A program made the position numbers and the translations under genes. Under the pieces are notes generated by a model that was not told where the DNA came from, did not search any database, and was given only the letters and a program-made list of their open reading frames with translations. A stretch of DNA of 64,000 bases from a bacterium (GTDB taxonomy: Bacteria; Pseudomonadota; Alphaproteobacteria; Micavibrionales; UBA2020), in the NCBI GenBank assembly GCA_029945425.1, contig JAQSDV010000001.1:124001-188000 (forward strand), written 5' to 3'. This document shows positions 43,691-54,376 of this stretch, piece by piece. How positions within the stretch are numbered: position 1 is the first letter of the stretch; the number at the start of each line of letters is the position of its first letter.

Positions 43691-44766
43691 CACCAGCTCA
43701 TCTCCGCCAGCTTGCTCGCCTGGTCTTCGGAGATCAGGGGGTCGATGATTTCGTCGAGGCATTCGCCCGAGACGACGCGGTCGATTTTATAGAGCGTCAG
43801 GTTGATGCGGTGGTCGGTCACGCGGCCTTGGGGGAAGTTATAGGTGCGGATGCGCTCCGACCGGTCGCCCGAGCCCACCTGTTCCTTGCGGTTGGCGGCG
43901 CGCACAGAGTCGAGTTTCTGCCGTTCCATGTCATACAGGCGGCTGCGCAGGATTTTCATCGCGCGCGCCTTGTTCTTGTGCTGCGATTTTTCATCCTGCT
44001 GCACCACGACGATGCCGGATGCCATATGCGTGATGCGCACGGCGGATTCAGTCTTGTTGACGTGCTGGCCGCCGGCGCCGCCGGCGCGCATGACGTCGAT
44101 GCGGATATCGGCGTCGGCAATGACGATATCCACCTCCTCCGCCTCCGGCAGCACCGCGACAGTTGCGGCGGAGGTATGGACGCGGCCCGAAGCCTCCGTC
44201 TGCGGCACGCGCTGCACGCGATGCACGCCGCTTTCGAATTTCAGCCGCGCAAAAACCTCGCGGCCGGAAATTTCCACGACCGCCTGACGCAGGCCACCGA
44301 GGTCGCTTTGCGAAAATTCCATCACCTCGAACGTCCAGTTTTTCAGCTGGGCGTAGCGTTTATACATTTCAAACAGGTCGCCCGCGAACAGCGCGGCTTC
44401 ATCGCCCCCTGTGCCCGCGCGGATTTCGAGGATGGCGTTTTTGGCATCCGCCGCGTCCTTGGGCAGCAGGGCGACGTGGATTTTCTTTTCAAATTCGGGC
44501 AGCTGTTGCTTCAGCTTGTAATAGTCCTCCTCCGCCATGGCGCGCATTTCCTTGTCGCCTGCGGGGTCGTTCATCAGCTGTTCGAGATCGGCATATTCCT
44601 TTTGCGCGCCCTTGTACGCGCGGATGGTCGCGGCGAGCGGCGTGAGGTCGGAATATTCTTTAGAAAGCTTGGTGAATTCATCCGATGGCAGCTTGCCCGT
44701 CGACATCAGGGATTCAATCTCCTGAAAACGCGACAGCACCTGCCCCAGTTTGCGGTCGAGCGACAT
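43690..44766 (-). CDS. prfA: Peptide chain release factor 1
   Basis: A 358-residue RF1 that recognises UAA and UAG stop codons. The catalytic GGQ is in [19 protein letters not shown], the Gln methylated by PrmC. The codon-recognition loop is in the [14 protein letters not shown] region (PxT family motif, here PQT). Its stop overlaps the next gene's start. The ispG gene abuts upstream with no gap. Confidence 0.96.
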   Translation of the reverse strand: MSLDRKLGQVLSRFQEIESLMSTGKLPSDEFTKLSKEYSDLTPLAATIRAYKGAQKEYADLEQLMNDPAGDKEMRAMAEEDYYKLKQQLPEFEKKIHVALLPKDAADAKNAILEIRAGTGGDEAALFAGDLFEMYKRYAQLKNWTFEVMEFSQSDLGGLRQAVVEISGREVFARLKFESGVHRVQRVPQTEASGRVHTSAATVAVLPEAEEVDIVIADADIRIDVMRAGGAGGQHVNKTESAVRITHMASGIVVVQQDEKSQHKNKARAMKILRSRLYDMERQKLDSVRAANRKEQVGSGDRSERIRTYNFPQGRVTDHRINLTLYKIDRVVSGECLDEIIDPLISEDQASKLAEMSW

Positions 44767-45894
44767 TCAGACTGCCGTCCCTTTTTCCGCGCGTTCCTTT
44801 TCAATCGCGGCGGCCTTTTTCTCGACCAGATCGACAAGGTGCTGCACGATGTCTTCATTCTGCAACCTGTGCGCGGGCTGGCCGCCGATATAAACCTGAT
44901 GCGTGCCGCGACCGCCGCCGGTAAAGCCGATATCGGTCATCAGCGCCTCGCCGGGGCCGTTGACCACGCAGCCGATGACCGAAACAGTCAAGGGCGTTGT
45001 AATGTGCGCGAGGCGGTCTTCCAGCACGCGCACGGTTTCGATCACATCGAATTGCTGGCGCGCGCAGGACGGGCAGGCAATCACGTTGACGCCGCGATGG
45101 CGCAGGCCGAGCGATTTCAGGATATCGAAGCCGACCTTGATTTCTTCCACGGGGTCAGCCGACAGCGACACGCGGATGGTATCGCCGATGCCCGCCCACA
45201 ACAAACTGCCGATGCCGATGGATGACTTGATCGTACCGGTGCGCAACCCGCCCGCTTCGGTCACGCCGACATGCAGGGGGTAATCGCAGACCTCTGCCAG
45301 TTGCTGGTATGCGGCAACGGCCAGGAACACGTCGGAGGCCTTGCACGAAATCTTGAAGTTAAAGAAATCGTGGTCTTCGAGAATTTGAATATGGCGCTGC
45401 GCGGATGCCACCATCGCTTCGGGGCAGGGTTCGCCGAATTGTTCCAGCAAATCCTTTTCCAGCGAACCGGCGTTGACGCCGATACGGATCGAGCAGTTAT
45501 TGTCCTTCGCGGCCTTGATGACTTCCCGCACACGATCTGCGGAACCGATATTGCCCGGATTGATGCGCAGGCAGGCAGCACCGTTCATCGCCGCTTCCAC
45601 GCCGCGTTTGTAATGGAAATGGATATCGGCCACGATCGGCACGGTCACTTCCTTGACGATTTCCTTTAAGGCAGCGCTTGATGCCTCGTCGGGGCAGGAC
45701 ACGCGCACGATGTCGGCACCCGCAACCTCAAGCGCGCGGATTTGCGCGACGGTCGCCGCGACGTCAGAAGTTAGTGTATTCGTCATCGACTGCACGGTAA
45801 TCGGGTGATCGCCGCCCACGGGAACCTTGCCCACATAAATTGTGCGAGATTTGCGGCGATGAACCTGCCGGTATGGGCGAGCGACGTAAGCCAT
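44767..45894 (-). CDS. ispG: 4-hydroxy-3-methylbut-2-en-1-yl diphosphate synthase (flavodoxin)
   Basis: A 375-residue iron-sulfur enzyme of the non-mevalonate isoprenoid pathway. The N-terminal TIM barrel ([47 protein letters not shown]) is followed by the C-terminal cluster domain with Cys in [13 protein letters not shown] and [12 protein letters not shown] and Glu in [13 protein letters not shown]. Typical length. It stands between the rodZ-like gene and prfA. Confidence 0.96.
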   Translation of the reverse strand: MAYVARPYRQVHRRKSRTIYVGKVPVGGDHPITVQSMTNTLTSDVAATVAQIRALEVAGADIVRVSCPDEASSAALKEIVKEVTVPIVADIHFHYKRGVEAAMNGAACLRINPGNIGSADRVREVIKAAKDNNCSIRIGVNAGSLEKDLLEQFGEPCPEAMVASAQRHIQILEDHDFFNFKISCKASDVFLAVAAYQQLAEVCDYPLHVGVTEAGGLRTGTIKSSIGIGSLLWAGIGDTIRVSLSADPVEEIKVGFDILKSLGLRHRGVNVIACPSCARQQFDVIETVRVLEDRLAHITTPLTVSVIGCVVNGPGEALMTDIGFTGGGRGTHQVYIGGQPAHRLQNEDIVQHLVDLVEKKAAAIEKERAEKGTAV

Positions 45895-45896
45895 GG

Positions 45897-47003
45897 TTAT
45901 TCCTGGAACGCCTTTTTGCGGCGCGAACCTTTCAGCGTGTCGGGGTTTAAGGGGACGCCGCGCAGGATATCGCCGCGTGCGCCCATCGATTTCGCATTGC
46001 CGTCAACGACAACGTCAAGCCCGCCTGCATTCGTGGTCACCAGCGAATAACCGGGGCCGTTCGGCACGGAATAGGTATCGCCCGCGCGCATCACGCGCTT
46101 GACGACGATGCGGCCTTGCGGGTCGGTCACCTGCACCCATGTCGTTTGCGTGGCGCGCAGCATGACGCGGCTCTTGCTCGGCGCGATGTTGATGACTTCG
46201 CTGCCGGGCAGCGGCTGCATGCCATCGGTCGTGACCGCAGTCGTGCCGTTGGTCGTGCCGCTGGTTGTGACGGCGGCGGTGACATCGGTTTCAGCTTCCG
46301 ACGGTGCGGATGGTTTCTTGCCCGGCATCGGCGCGCCGGAGGTTGTTACAAGACCGTCTGTTGATGCCGCAGGCGCGGCAGCCGTAACGGCGGTGACGGG
46401 CGTGACAGGGGTTCTCAGCGGGCCTGTCGCGATGGGCGACGATGTGTCTTCAACCGCAGCAGCCCCCGTTGCCGCCGCAATCGACGGGATCGGCGGCACG
46501 GACGGCGTTTCGATAATGGTGGGCGCAGGGGGGATGGCATTCGCAATGTCGCGGTCGCTATCATCGCCGTCGGAGAATATCGCCCAGATCAGCATGATGA
46601 CCAGCACGCAAACACCGGCACCGCCCAGCAGGATCGGGTCGGGCATCTTGCTCTGGCCCAGCGGTTCGCTATGCGCAATGCTGGGGCGTTGCGCCGCGCC
46701 GTTTTCGGCCTTGAACTTGGCGGCGATATCCGCCGCGTCAAGCTTGAGGTAGGTTGCGTAGCTTTTCAAAAAGCCCAGCGCATAGGTCATTCCCGGTAGC
46801 GCGTCGAGGTGGTTTTCCTCCAGCGCCTTTAACTGCCCCACGCGTACATGGATGGCGGAGGAAATTTCGGCCAGCTCCAGCCCCTTGGCGATACGCGCCT
46901 GACGCAGGATCTCGCCCGCCTTCAGGGTGGCGCTGGGGGCGTGCACGGCATGGGTCGGTTCGCCGGAGGCGCGTTTGCGCTTTTTTTCTTTGTCAGGAGC
47001 CAT
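45897..47003 (-). CDS. RodZ-like HTH/transmembrane/DUF4115 protein
   Basis: A 368-residue bitopic protein. A cytoplasmic HTH domain is near residues 28-98 ([45 protein letters not shown]), as in RodZ, which binds MreB. One transmembrane helix lies near 130-150 ([19 protein letters not shown]). A long Ala/Thr/Pro/Val linker leads to a periplasmic DUF4115 beta-domain ([23 protein letters not shown]). Predicted role is rod-shape or envelope organisation. The neighbouring cell-wall precursor genes are consistent with that. Confidence 0.82.
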   Translation of the reverse strand: MAPDKEKKRKRASGEPTHAVHAPSATLKAGEILRQARIAKGLELAEISSAIHVRVGQLKALEENHLDALPGMTYALGFLKSYATYLKLDAADIAAKFKAENGAAQRPSIAHSEPLGQSKMPDPILLGGAGVCVLVIMLIWAIFSDGDDSDRDIANAIPPAPTIIETPSVPPIPSIAAATGAAAVEDTSSPIATGPLRTPVTPVTAVTAAAPAASTDGLVTTSGAPMPGKKPSAPSEAETDVTAAVTTSGTTNGTTAVTTDGMQPLPGSEVINIAPSKSRVMLRATQTTWVQVTDPQGRIVVKRVMRAGDTYSVPNGPGYSLVTTNAGGLDVVVDGNAKSMGARGDILRGVPLNPDTLKGSRRKKAFQE

Positions 47004-47011
47004 GATTTTTT

Positions 47012-49333
47012 CTACTCGGTCGGTGACAGGTTGACGTGATGGTCGCGGGCGAACGACAACAGGCGTTCCCGCAACGAATGCTCGCGCGACTGCATGAGCT
47101 GATCAAGATAGGGTTTGAGGGTGGTGGTGTCCAGCGTGGGCAGCATGCCCTTGACCGCCTCGACCGATTGCGCCGAGACGGAGAGTTGACGGTAGCCAAG
47201 CGCGATCAGCACCATGGCCTCCAGCGGGCTGCCCGCCATTTCGCCGCAGACGCTGAACGGCACATTGGCGGCGGTGCATTTGTCGGCGATATCCTTCATC
47301 ACGCGCAGCATGGCGGGCGACAGGACGTCGTAGCGGTTGCGCAGCGCGAAATTGTTGCGGTCGGCGGCGAACAGGTATTGCATCAGGTCGTTCGTGCCGA
47401 CGGCGACGAAATCGGCGACCTTCAGCAGCGTATCCAGCTGCCACAAAATCGCCGGCACTTCGATCATCGCGCCCAGTTCGATTTTTTCCGGCACCGTGAT
47501 GCCGTTGCCGCGCGCGCGCACCTTTTCCATTTCAAGGAATTCCTTGGCGCGCTCGAATTCGGCCACCTCGGTAATGAAGGGCAGCATGATTTTAAGCGGG
47601 CGGCCACGGCTGCCGCGGATGAAGGCGCGGAACTGGGTGCGTAATACGGCGGGACGGTCCATGCCGATACGCACCGCGCGCCAGCCCAGCGCGGGGTTTT
47701 CTTCCTCGGGCGCCTTGAAATACGGCAGCGGCTTGTCGCCGCCGATATCAAGCGTGCGGAACACGACGGGCTTGCCCGCCATTTTATCCATGATGTTGCC
47801 GTAGAATTCGGCCTGCGTCACGACCAGCGGATATTTCTGCCAGCCCATGAATGAAAGTTCGGTGCGGTAAAGCCCGATGCCGTCCGCGCCCAGCGCGGCC
47901 ACGGAATCAACTTCGTTCATCAGGCCTGCGTTCAGATGCACGGCGACCTTGATGCCGTCTTGCGTGACCGATTGCTGCTGGCCCTTCTGGCGGTAGAGGC
48001 TGGCGCGTTTGTCGCGGGCGTCCATCGTTTTGGTGTAAAGGTCGACGATGTAATCGCCGGGGCCGATATAGACCATGCCGTGATCGCCGTCGACAATCAC
48101 CTGATCGCCGTTGAACACGAAATTGTGGATGTCGCCGCATTGACCGACGACGGGAATGCCGAGCGCGCGGGCGACGATGGCGACGTGGTTCGACGCGCTG
48201 CCTTTTTCAAGGATCACGCCGCGCAGTTTCGTATGATCGAAATCGAGCAGCGCGGCGGGGCCGAGCGTGCGGGCGACGAGGATAATATTATCCGGCATAT
48301 CCTGATGCGATTTGACGCGGGTATCCTTCATCAGATGCGACAGCAACCGGTTGCTGAGGTCTTCAAGATCCTGCAACCGTTCGCGGATATAGGCGTCGCT
48401 GATCTGCATCATGCGGGCGCGGGTTTCGTTCTGCACGCGCTGCACGGCGGCTTCGGCGCTCAGGCCTTTTTCAATCGTCGCATCGATACGGGCGAGCCAG
48501 CCGCGATCCTTCGCGAACATCTGGTACGCCTCCAGAATATCGCGGCTTTCAGTGCCGGACAAAACAGCGTTGCGGTTCAGCATCCGGTCGATGGCGTTGT
48601 GCATCGATGCCAGCGCTTCGGCAAGGCGTGCCTTTTCCGCTTTCGCATCTTCAGCCACGATTTCCTGCATGGCGATGCCGGGTTCGTACAGAACCGCCGT
48701 GCCAATCGCAAGACCGCGCGCGAGCGAGGCACCTGAAACATGCGTGGGCTTGCCGCCCGACGAAAAGCTGGAATTGATTTCAAGGCGGGTCAGCAGCCCG
48801 CCCGCAATCACGATTTCGGCCACGACCATCGCGATGGTCTGCAGGATATCAACCGTTTCCTCGCCATAGTTGCGGGGCGATTTGCTGCGCACGGCCAGCA
48901 CGCCGCGCACGCGGCCACCGCGCAGCACAGGCACGCCGCAGAAGGAATGATAGACGGGTGCTTCGGGTTTGTTCGCAATCACGATCGGCGCGGCGGCGGC
49001 GGCGACATCGCCGATATCCCCCTCGCCCACGCGGCCCATTTCGGTGCAGGCGGCGGGTTCAAGGACGGAGGATGAATAAAGCTCCAGAACCTCGCCCGCG
49101 CGCTGGATATAGCAGGAACATTCATCGGCGCGGAGTTCACGCGCGACGAGGCGCACGATTTCATCCAGCTTGGTATCGGGGGGCTGGTTCGCGTTCATCA
49201 GGTCGCGCAGGGTCTGCATTATGCGGCGCGGGGCGGCGAAGGAAATTTGCGCTTCGATAAATTCGGACGACTTGATATCCCGCGTCTCCGCGGTTGTCGT
49301 GACTTCCGGCCATGTTTTCCGTCCGGCGTTCAT
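47012..49333 (-). CDS. ptsP: PEP-dependent nitrogen PTS enzyme I (PtsP)
   Basis: A 773-residue EI-Ntr. An N-terminal GAF-like sensor (DECSCYIQRAGEVLELYSS; FCGVPVLRGGRVRGVLAVRS) precedes the phosphotransferase domain with the phospho-His in LEKGSASNHVAIVARALGIP. The PEP-binding TIM barrel follows (GIGLYRTELSFMG, VVFRTLDIGGDKPLPY, ENPALGWRAVRIG, VGTNDLMQYLFAADRNN, FSVCGEMAG). It phosphorylates NPr in the nitrogen PTS, and its GAF domain may sense glutamine or 2-oxoglutarate. It is co-transcribed with lysC 8 bp upstream. Confidence 0.94.
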   Translation of the reverse strand: MNAGRKTWPEVTTTAETRDIKSSEFIEAQISFAAPRRIMQTLRDLMNANQPPDTKLDEIVRLVARELRADECSCYIQRAGEVLELYSSSVLEPAACTEMGRVGEGDIGDVAAAAAPIVIANKPEAPVYHSFCGVPVLRGGRVRGVLAVRSKSPRNYGEETVDILQTIAMVVAEIVIAGGLLTRLEINSSFSSGGKPTHVSGASLARGLAIGTAVLYEPGIAMQEIVAEDAKAEKARLAEALASMHNAIDRMLNRNAVLSGTESRDILEAYQMFAKDRGWLARIDATIEKGLSAEAAVQRVQNETRARMMQISDAYIRERLQDLEDLSNRLLSHLMKDTRVKSHQDMPDNIILVARTLGPAALLDFDHTKLRGVILEKGSASNHVAIVARALGIPVVGQCGDIHNFVFNGDQVIVDGDHGMVYIGPGDYIVDLYTKTMDARDKRASLYRQKGQQQSVTQDGIKVAVHLNAGLMNEVDSVAALGADGIGLYRTELSFMGWQKYPLVVTQAEFYGNIMDKMAGKPVVFRTLDIGGDKPLPYFKAPEEENPALGWRAVRIGMDRPAVLRTQFRAFIRGSRGRPLKIMLPFITEVAEFERAKEFLEMEKVRARGNGITVPEKIELGAMIEVPAILWQLDTLLKVADFVAVGTNDLMQYLFAADRNNFALRNRYDVLSPAMLRVMKDIADKCTAANVPFSVCGEMAGSPLEAMVLIALGYRQLSVSAQSVEAVKGMLPTLDTTTLKPYLDQLMQSREHSLRERLLSFARDHHVNLSPTE

Positions 49334-49341
49334 CGTTTCCT

Positions 49342-50580
49342 TTAAGCCTGATCGAGGCCATAGGCCGTGTGCAGCGAGCGCACGGCAAGTTCGGTGTATT
49401 CTTCGGAGATCAGCACGCTGACTTTAATTTCAGACGTCGTGATGACCTGAATGTTGATGCCTTTGTCCGCGAGAGTCTGGAACATTTTCGATGCGACACC
49501 GACATAGGATTTCATCCCGATACCGATGATGGATACTTTCGCCACATCGGCGCTCGATTCAACCTGAATGCCCTTCAGCCCGTCATTCTCGGCGGCTTTC
49601 AGGATATCCAGCGTCTTGGGCAAATCTGCGCGGCCGACGGTGAATGTCAGATCGGTGCGCGCCTTGTCGGGCGATACGTTCTGGACGATCATGTCGACGT
49701 TGATGGCGGCATCGGCAAGCCCGCCGAAAATCTTCGCCGCCACGCCCGGCACGTCCGGCAGGTTGCGCAGGGTTACTTTTGCTTCATCGCGGCTATGCGT
49801 AACGCCGCTGACAACTTCCTGTTCCACGATATTATCCTCATCTACGACCATTGTTCCGGGAATGTCGCTGCCCAGCGCGCCGTCAAAGCTCGACAGCACC
49901 TGCACCGGCACCTTTTCCTTCATCGCCAATTCGACCGAGCGGGTCTGCAAAACCTTCGCCCCGACCGACGCCATTTCGAGCATTTCTTCATAAGAAATCT
50001 TGGGAATTTTCTTTGCCTTCGTCACGATGCGCGGATCGGCGGTGTAAACGCCGTCGACATCGGTGTAAATATCGCAACGGTCAGCCTTCAATGCCGCCGC
50101 CACCGCAACGGCAGAGGTATCGGAACCGCCACGCCCCAGCGTCGCGATGCGGTTATTGCCCGCCATGCCCTGAAAGCCCGCCAGCACAGCAACCTCGCCG
50201 CGCGCGAGGCTGGCTTTAAGGTTGTCTGTCTCGATACCCTTGATGCGTGCCTTGCCATGCACATCGTTCGTCAGGATCGGCACCTGCCAGCCCTGCCACG
50301 ACCGCGCCGCAATGCCGCGCTTGTGCAGCGCGAGCGCCAGCAGGCCGGATGTGACCTGTTCGCCCGATGCCACGATGGCATCGTATTCGCGCGCGTCATA
50401 AAGGGGGTTGATGGCGGTGCAATAGGTGACCAGCTGGTTGGTGACGCCCGCCATGGCGGAGACGACAACCGCGACCTTGTGGCCCAGCGCGATTTCCGCC
50501 GCGACCTTGTTTGCCACGTTTTCAATAGCAGGAACCGTCGCGACCGACGTGCCGCCAAATTTCAGAACCAGTAATCCCAT
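49342..50580 (-). CDS. lysC: Aspartate kinase
   Basis: A 412-residue enzyme phosphorylating aspartate, first step towards Lys, Thr, Met and diaminopimelate. The kinase domain begins MGLLVLKFGGTSVATV, with TLGRGGSDTSAVAVAAAL and CDIYTDVDGVYTADPR. Two C-terminal ACT regulatory domains follow (KVTLRNLPDVPGVAAKIFGGLADAAINVDMI; AKVSIIGIGMKSYVGVASKMFQTLADKGINIQVITTS). Length fits monofunctional lysine-sensitive enzymes. It heads the run to prmC. Confidence 0.96.
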   Translation of the reverse strand: MGLLVLKFGGTSVATVPAIENVANKVAAEIALGHKVAVVVSAMAGVTNQLVTYCTAINPLYDAREYDAIVASGEQVTSGLLALALHKRGIAARSWQGWQVPILTNDVHGKARIKGIETDNLKASLARGEVAVLAGFQGMAGNNRIATLGRGGSDTSAVAVAAALKADRCDIYTDVDGVYTADPRIVTKAKKIPKISYEEMLEMASVGAKVLQTRSVELAMKEKVPVQVLSSFDGALGSDIPGTMVVDEDNIVEQEVVSGVTHSRDEAKVTLRNLPDVPGVAAKIFGGLADAAINVDMIVQNVSPDKARTDLTFTVGRADLPKTLDILKAAENDGLKGIQVESSADVAKVSIIGIGMKSYVGVASKMFQTLADKGINIQVITTSEIKVSVLISEEYTELAVRSLHTAYGLDQA

Positions 50581-50768
50581 AGCCTCGCCTCGCGGGCCGT
50601 TTTTGTACGGCCGATTTTTCAGCTTTTCAAAAAGCTTCTTATTTCTACCAAACTATCAATTTTGGCAACGGAATCCGACTCATCTTTTTGATGAATCAGG
50701 AAATTTTCGTGCTGCGACAGCCCGCCTTCGCATGGTATCCAATGGAGTAACAGCAAACGAGGGAACTT

Positions 50769-52055
50769 ATGGGAAATATCACCGTCATCGGCTCTCAATG
50801 GGGCGACGAAGGCAAAGGCAAGATCGTGGACTGGCTGGCGGCGGAAGCCGACGTGGTCGTGCGGTTTCAGGGCGGGCATAACGCCGGCCATACACTTGTC
50901 GTGGGCGGAACCACCTACAAGCTCCACCTGCTGCCCTCCGGCGTTGTGCGCGGCAAGCTGTCGGTCATCGGCAACGGCGTCGTGGTCGACCCCTGGGCGC
51001 TGCTGAAGGAAATCGAACGCCTGACGGGTCAGGGCCTGACCATCACGCCCGAAAATCTCATCGTCTCCGAAAGCGCGACGCTGATCCTGCCCGTCAACGC
51101 ATCGCTGGATAAAGCGCTGGAGGAAGCGCGCGGCAATGCCAAGATCGGCACAACAGGTCGCGGCATCGGCCCTGCTTACGAAGATACCGTTGGCCGCCGT
51201 GCCTTGCGCATGTGCGACCTTGCGCATCCTGAAACGCTCAAGGCAAAAGTTGAAAAACTCGCCTTCTATTACAACGCGCTTTATAAAGGCCTCGGCGCGG
51301 CACCGTTCAATGTCGAGGAACTGGTGGCGCAGTTGCAGGAAGTCGCCCCCAAGATTCTGCCGCATGTCGCGCCCGCATGGCGCATACTGGATGATGCGAA
51401 AACCGCCAAGAAAACGATATTGTTTGAAGGCGCGCAGGGCGTGATGCTCGACGTCAACCACGGCACTTACCCCTACGTCACCTCGTCCAACACCATCGCG
51501 GCGCAGGCGGCGATCGGCGCGGGCGTGGGCGCGGACCAGATGGGTTATGTGCTGGGCATTACCAAGGCCTATTCCACGCGCGTCGGCTCCGGCCCCTTCC
51601 CGACTGAACTGTTTGATGCGACCGGCGATACGCTAACCGATCTCGGCCATGAATTCGGCACGACGACAGGCCGCCGCCGCCGCTGCGGCTGGTTCGATGC
51701 CGTGCAGGTCAAACAATCCGTCAAAATCTGCGGCATCAAGGGCATCGCGCTCATGAAGCTCGACGTGATGGACACGCTACCGGAAGTCAGCATCTGCACC
51801 GGATATACCGCCAACGGCAAACATTACGATTACATCCCCGCATCGGAAGATTTGCAGGCGCAGCTGAAGCCCGTCTATGAAACCATGCCCGGCTGGCAGA
51901 CCCCCTTGCGCGGCGTCCGTAAACTCTCCGACCTGCCGTCAAAGGCGCTGAAATATATTCATCGTCTGGAAGAACTGACAGGCGTCGAGGCCGTCATCAT
52001 CTCCACCAGTCCGGAGCGGGATGATACGATACGGGTGAAGGAAATTTTGGGGTGA
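50769..52055 (+). CDS. purA: Adenylosuccinate synthetase
   Basis: A 428-residue GTP-dependent enzyme joining IMP and aspartate, the first committed step to AMP. The P-loop is [16 protein letters not shown]. Other motifs are [28 protein letters not shown] (IMP binding) and [15 protein letters not shown]. The usual length. It diverges from lysC. In this window the GMP branch is represented only by the cysteine-less guaB-like protein, so IMP flow to GMP must depend on a gene elsewhere. Confidence 0.96.
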   Translation: MGNITVIGSQWGDEGKGKIVDWLAAEADVVVRFQGGHNAGHTLVVGGTTYKLHLLPSGVVRGKLSVIGNGVVVDPWALLKEIERLTGQGLTITPENLIVSESATLILPVNASLDKALEEARGNAKIGTTGRGIGPAYEDTVGRRALRMCDLAHPETLKAKVEKLAFYYNALYKGLGAAPFNVEELVAQLQEVAPKILPHVAPAWRILDDAKTAKKTILFEGAQGVMLDVNHGTYPYVTSSNTIAAQAAIGAGVGADQMGYVLGITKAYSTRVGSGPFPTELFDATGDTLTDLGHEFGTTTGRRRRCGWFDAVQVKQSVKICGIKGIALMKLDVMDTLPEVSICTGYTANGKHYDYIPASEDLQAQLKPVYETMPGWQTPLRGVRKLSDLPSKALKYIHRLEELTGVEAVIISTSPERDDTIRVKEILG

Positions 52056-52079
52056 CGAGAATAATAAAGAAGACTTTTA

Positions 52080-52799
52080 ATGCGTAATCTATCCGTCTTA
52101 TTTTTTATTGCGGCGTTATTGTATTCTTCTGTTTCTTTCAGTTCCGATGATCAATATCTGGAATTCATCAGACAGGAAGAAAAAGAAAAACTCGAAAAAA
52201 CCCCTGCACCAACTTTATTTAGCGAAAAAGACCTGCAAGATGCCCCTACGCTTTGTAAATATGCAGGGAGCAGAAAAGCTACGGGAACTACATCTGCTTC
52301 ACCTGAACCCTTTTTTAAGGGGGTGAAAGGCATTTATTTGGCTAGCTCGAGTTATTCGTCAGTAAGAGATTTAAATATCGCTTTTTTTGAACCAGAAAAA
52401 ATTTCCCAGATAGCAGCTTGCGTTCTCGATAGGCACTTTGACACACTTGCAAATTATGATACCAACAGCATCTCCCCCATACCAATTTATATTCCCCAGC
52501 GTGATGGAATTCCTTTAGATCTTTGGCCAGAAGCGGCCGGCAAAGGCAATGTCATCATATGGATAGAATTGGGTATGAGAGAGGGAAAGAATTGGTTCGA
52601 TGATGCGAATTCCAATCTACTGATGCTTAAAGTAATTTATGCCCGTAACGACGTCACGCCTATTGAACAGATAGGTACACATTGTTCCAGTCCTTTTCCT
52701 TACACCGCCGATAAGGACAAATTGCTTAAGTTCTTATCATCAGCTATGAGGACATGCCTAGCTCACAAATACCAAATTCCTCCTAAAGGACAAAAATAA
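52080..52799 (+). CDS. Secreted hypothetical protein, AT-rich gene
   Basis: A 239-residue protein with a signal peptide (MRNLSVLFFIAALLYSSVSFSS) and a mature part with five cysteines (one near KDLQDAPTLCKYAG, one in IAACVLDRH, one in GTHCSSPF, one in MRTCLAHKY and so on). DNA is clearly richer in A and T than purA and the neighbouring genes, a hint of foreign origin or relaxed selection. AAGAAG is a possible ribosome binding site. It ends in TAATG with the next gene. No family recognised. Confidence 0.65.
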   Translation: MRNLSVLFFIAALLYSSVSFSSDDQYLEFIRQEEKEKLEKTPAPTLFSEKDLQDAPTLCKYAGSRKATGTTSASPEPFFKGVKGIYLASSSYSSVRDLNIAFFEPEKISQIAACVLDRHFDTLANYDTNSISPIPIYIPQRDGIPLDLWPEAAGKGNVIIWIELGMREGKNWFDDANSNLLMLKVIYARNDVTPIEQIGTHCSSPFPYTADKDKLLKFLSSAMRTCLAHKYQIPPKGQK

Positions 52800-53089
52800 T
52801 GTCATGGAAACCCTGTGCCTCCCCCAAGACCGGTGATGTGATCCGGTGGAAAGAACCGCTGCTGGCGGAGCCGACGAAAGCGCGCGGCAAGCGCGATGCG
52901 ATTGGCGAGCAGGCGGTTGTCGCGTCTGTTTCGGAAGTCGATGAATTTGTCGTGATGCTGGTGGAGGAAGTGAAGCTGCTTTCCTTCACGACCGAGACGG
53001 AGCCGAAAATCAACCTCCGCCCCGGCGACGCCATCCGCCGCCGCAAGGCCTCGCTGCAGGCGGGCAAGTGCGAGAAGAAGGGGGAATAA
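52799..53089 (+). CDS. 96-residue hypothetical protein
   Basis: ATG 52799 shares the A of the previous stop (TAATG), which points to coupling. The product (MSWKPCASPKTGDVIRWKEPLLAEP...) is soluble and rich in Val, Glu, Lys and Arg, with a beta-strand-like middle (AIGEQAVVASVSEVDEFVVML). It may be a small domain similar to an SH3-like or barrel fold, but I see no diagnostic motif. Its base composition returns to the GC-rich pattern. Confidence 0.65.
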   Translation: MSWKPCASPKTGDVIRWKEPLLAEPTKARGKRDAIGEQAVVASVSEVDEFVVMLVEEVKLLSFTTETEPKINLRPGDAIRRRKASLQAGKCEKKGE

Positions 53090-53102
53090 TCTTCCCCATT
53101 CC

Positions 53103-53178
53103 TGTCATCCTGAGCGCAGCGAAGGATCTCCCTTGGCGCGCCGGATGCAGGGAGATCCTTCGCTGCGCTCAGGATGAA
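53103..53178. repeat. Dispersed inverted repeat, full copy (REP-like)
   Basis: Arms 53103-53132 (TGTCATCCTGAGCGCAGCG...) and 53149-53178 pair along almost their whole length around a 16-nt loop. Same family as 18731-18809 and 1195-1224. It lies between two plus-strand genes and can form a very stable stem. Confidence 0.92.
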
Positions 53179-53448
53179 AGCGGTTAAACGACTGAAAATA
53201 TTCATCATTCCCCTGTAACCATCTGCAACAAAGAGTGACCCTGCAAAGCTGGCTTTTCCGGCTTGCATATTGCATATTGTTTAACAGCCGCTCAAGGAAT
53301 GGCGGCTATTTAAACTATTGAATTTTATCGCGAATATTGGTTAGCTCCTTTTGAAAGACCGCTCGTTCCTGACTACCGCATGATATGACCGCCGCGTTCG
53401 TACCAATACTGAACCCCAGAGTACGCACCACTGGCTGAAAGGTTGAAA

Positions 53449-54327
53449 ATGGCACACGGATTTTACAAGACTGCACTTTCCCTCGGCGTCGCCGCCCTGA
53501 TCGGCGCATCCGGCGCCGCACAGGCGCAGGAAGGCTACAAACCCTATTTCGAAAACGCGGCGCTCCGTTATGACGTGACGGAACCGAAGAAACTCGGGCT
53601 GCGCTATGACGTTTATGCCGGCGGCCTGAAGGCGCTGAATGCAAACCTCGAACTCGACCTGACGAAAGAGGCCTATGACATCGGGCTGAAGGCTGAAACC
53701 GATGGTTTTATCGGCAGCATGTTCCCGTGGAAAGCCGCCTACAGCACCTCCGGCCACAGCGATGACGGCGTGCTGATCCCGTCCATCTCCACCTCCAGCT
53801 CCAGCTGGCGCAAGGCGGTCAAGATCACCGAAATGCAGTATGACCCCAAGGGCAACCTGCTGAAGACCACCACCAAGCAGGGTGAAAAGATCACCGTCAA
53901 CAGCGAGCCGAAAAAAGACCTCGCGAAAGACGCGGTCGACATGCTGACCGGCGCGCTGCTGATGATGCAGAACGCGAAAAACACCGAGAAATGCGAGGGA
54001 TCTTTCCCCGTGTTCGACGGCAAGCGCCGCTTCAACATCAACCTGACCGATGACGGCCACGAAACGCTGCCGAAAAGCGAATATTCCAAATTCTCGGGCG
54101 ACGCGCTGCGTTGCACGCTGAAGGTCGAACCTGTCGCGGGCTTCAAGCCCAAGGACAAGGAAAGAGGCTGGATGGCCGTGCAGAGCCACACCGAAGCCCG
54201 CAAGAAACTGCCGACCATCTGGTTCGCACGCCTTGAGGAACAGGGTCCCGTCGTTCCGGTGCGCATGGAAATCTCGTCCGAATACGGCGCGGTCGTGGCG
54301 CATCTGTCGGGCTCCGCCAAGAAGTAA
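53449..54327 (+). CDS. DUF3108 domain protein
   Basis: 292 residues from ATG 53449 (TTG 53443 is in frame). It has a signal peptide (HGFYKTALSLGVAALIGASGAAQA). The mature domain matches the DUF3108 pattern: LRYDVYAGGLKALNANLELD, then YDIGLKAETDGFIGSMFPWKAAYSTSG, RFNINLTDDGHETLP and PTIWFARLEEQGPVVPVRMEISSEYG. DUF3108 proteins are periplasmic beta-rich proteins with no established activity, possibly lipid or LPS related. A terminator follows. Confidence 0.82.
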   Translation: MAHGFYKTALSLGVAALIGASGAAQAQEGYKPYFENAALRYDVTEPKKLGLRYDVYAGGLKALNANLELDLTKEAYDIGLKAETDGFIGSMFPWKAAYSTSGHSDDGVLIPSISTSSSSWRKAVKITEMQYDPKGNLLKTTTKQGEKITVNSEPKKDLAKDAVDMLTGALLMMQNAKNTEKCEGSFPVFDGKRRFNINLTDDGHETLPKSEYSKFSGDALRCTLKVEPVAGFKPKDKERGWMAVQSHTEARKKLPTIWFARLEEQGPVVPVRMEISSEYGAVVAHLSGSAKK

Positions 54328-54348
54328 CGGTTTTACGCCAGCAAATAC

Positions 54349-54376
54349 AAAAATCCCCGCCCCGGCGGGGATTTTT
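54349..54376 (+). terminator. Intrinsic terminator
   Basis: A 12-bp stem, AAAAATCCCCGC with GCGGGGATTTTT, around a 4-nt loop, then more T. It is 21 bp past the DUF3108 gene. Confidence 0.88.

Noticed and set aside
43810..45225. 471-codon plus-strand open frame opposite prfA and ispG
   Set aside because: Spans two firmly identified genes on the other strand and has no family motif.
50764..50788. GGAAC-N16-CGTC at the purA start
   Set aside because: It overlaps the start codon, is not at promoter distance and differs from the EcfG consensus in the last base, so is probably chance.
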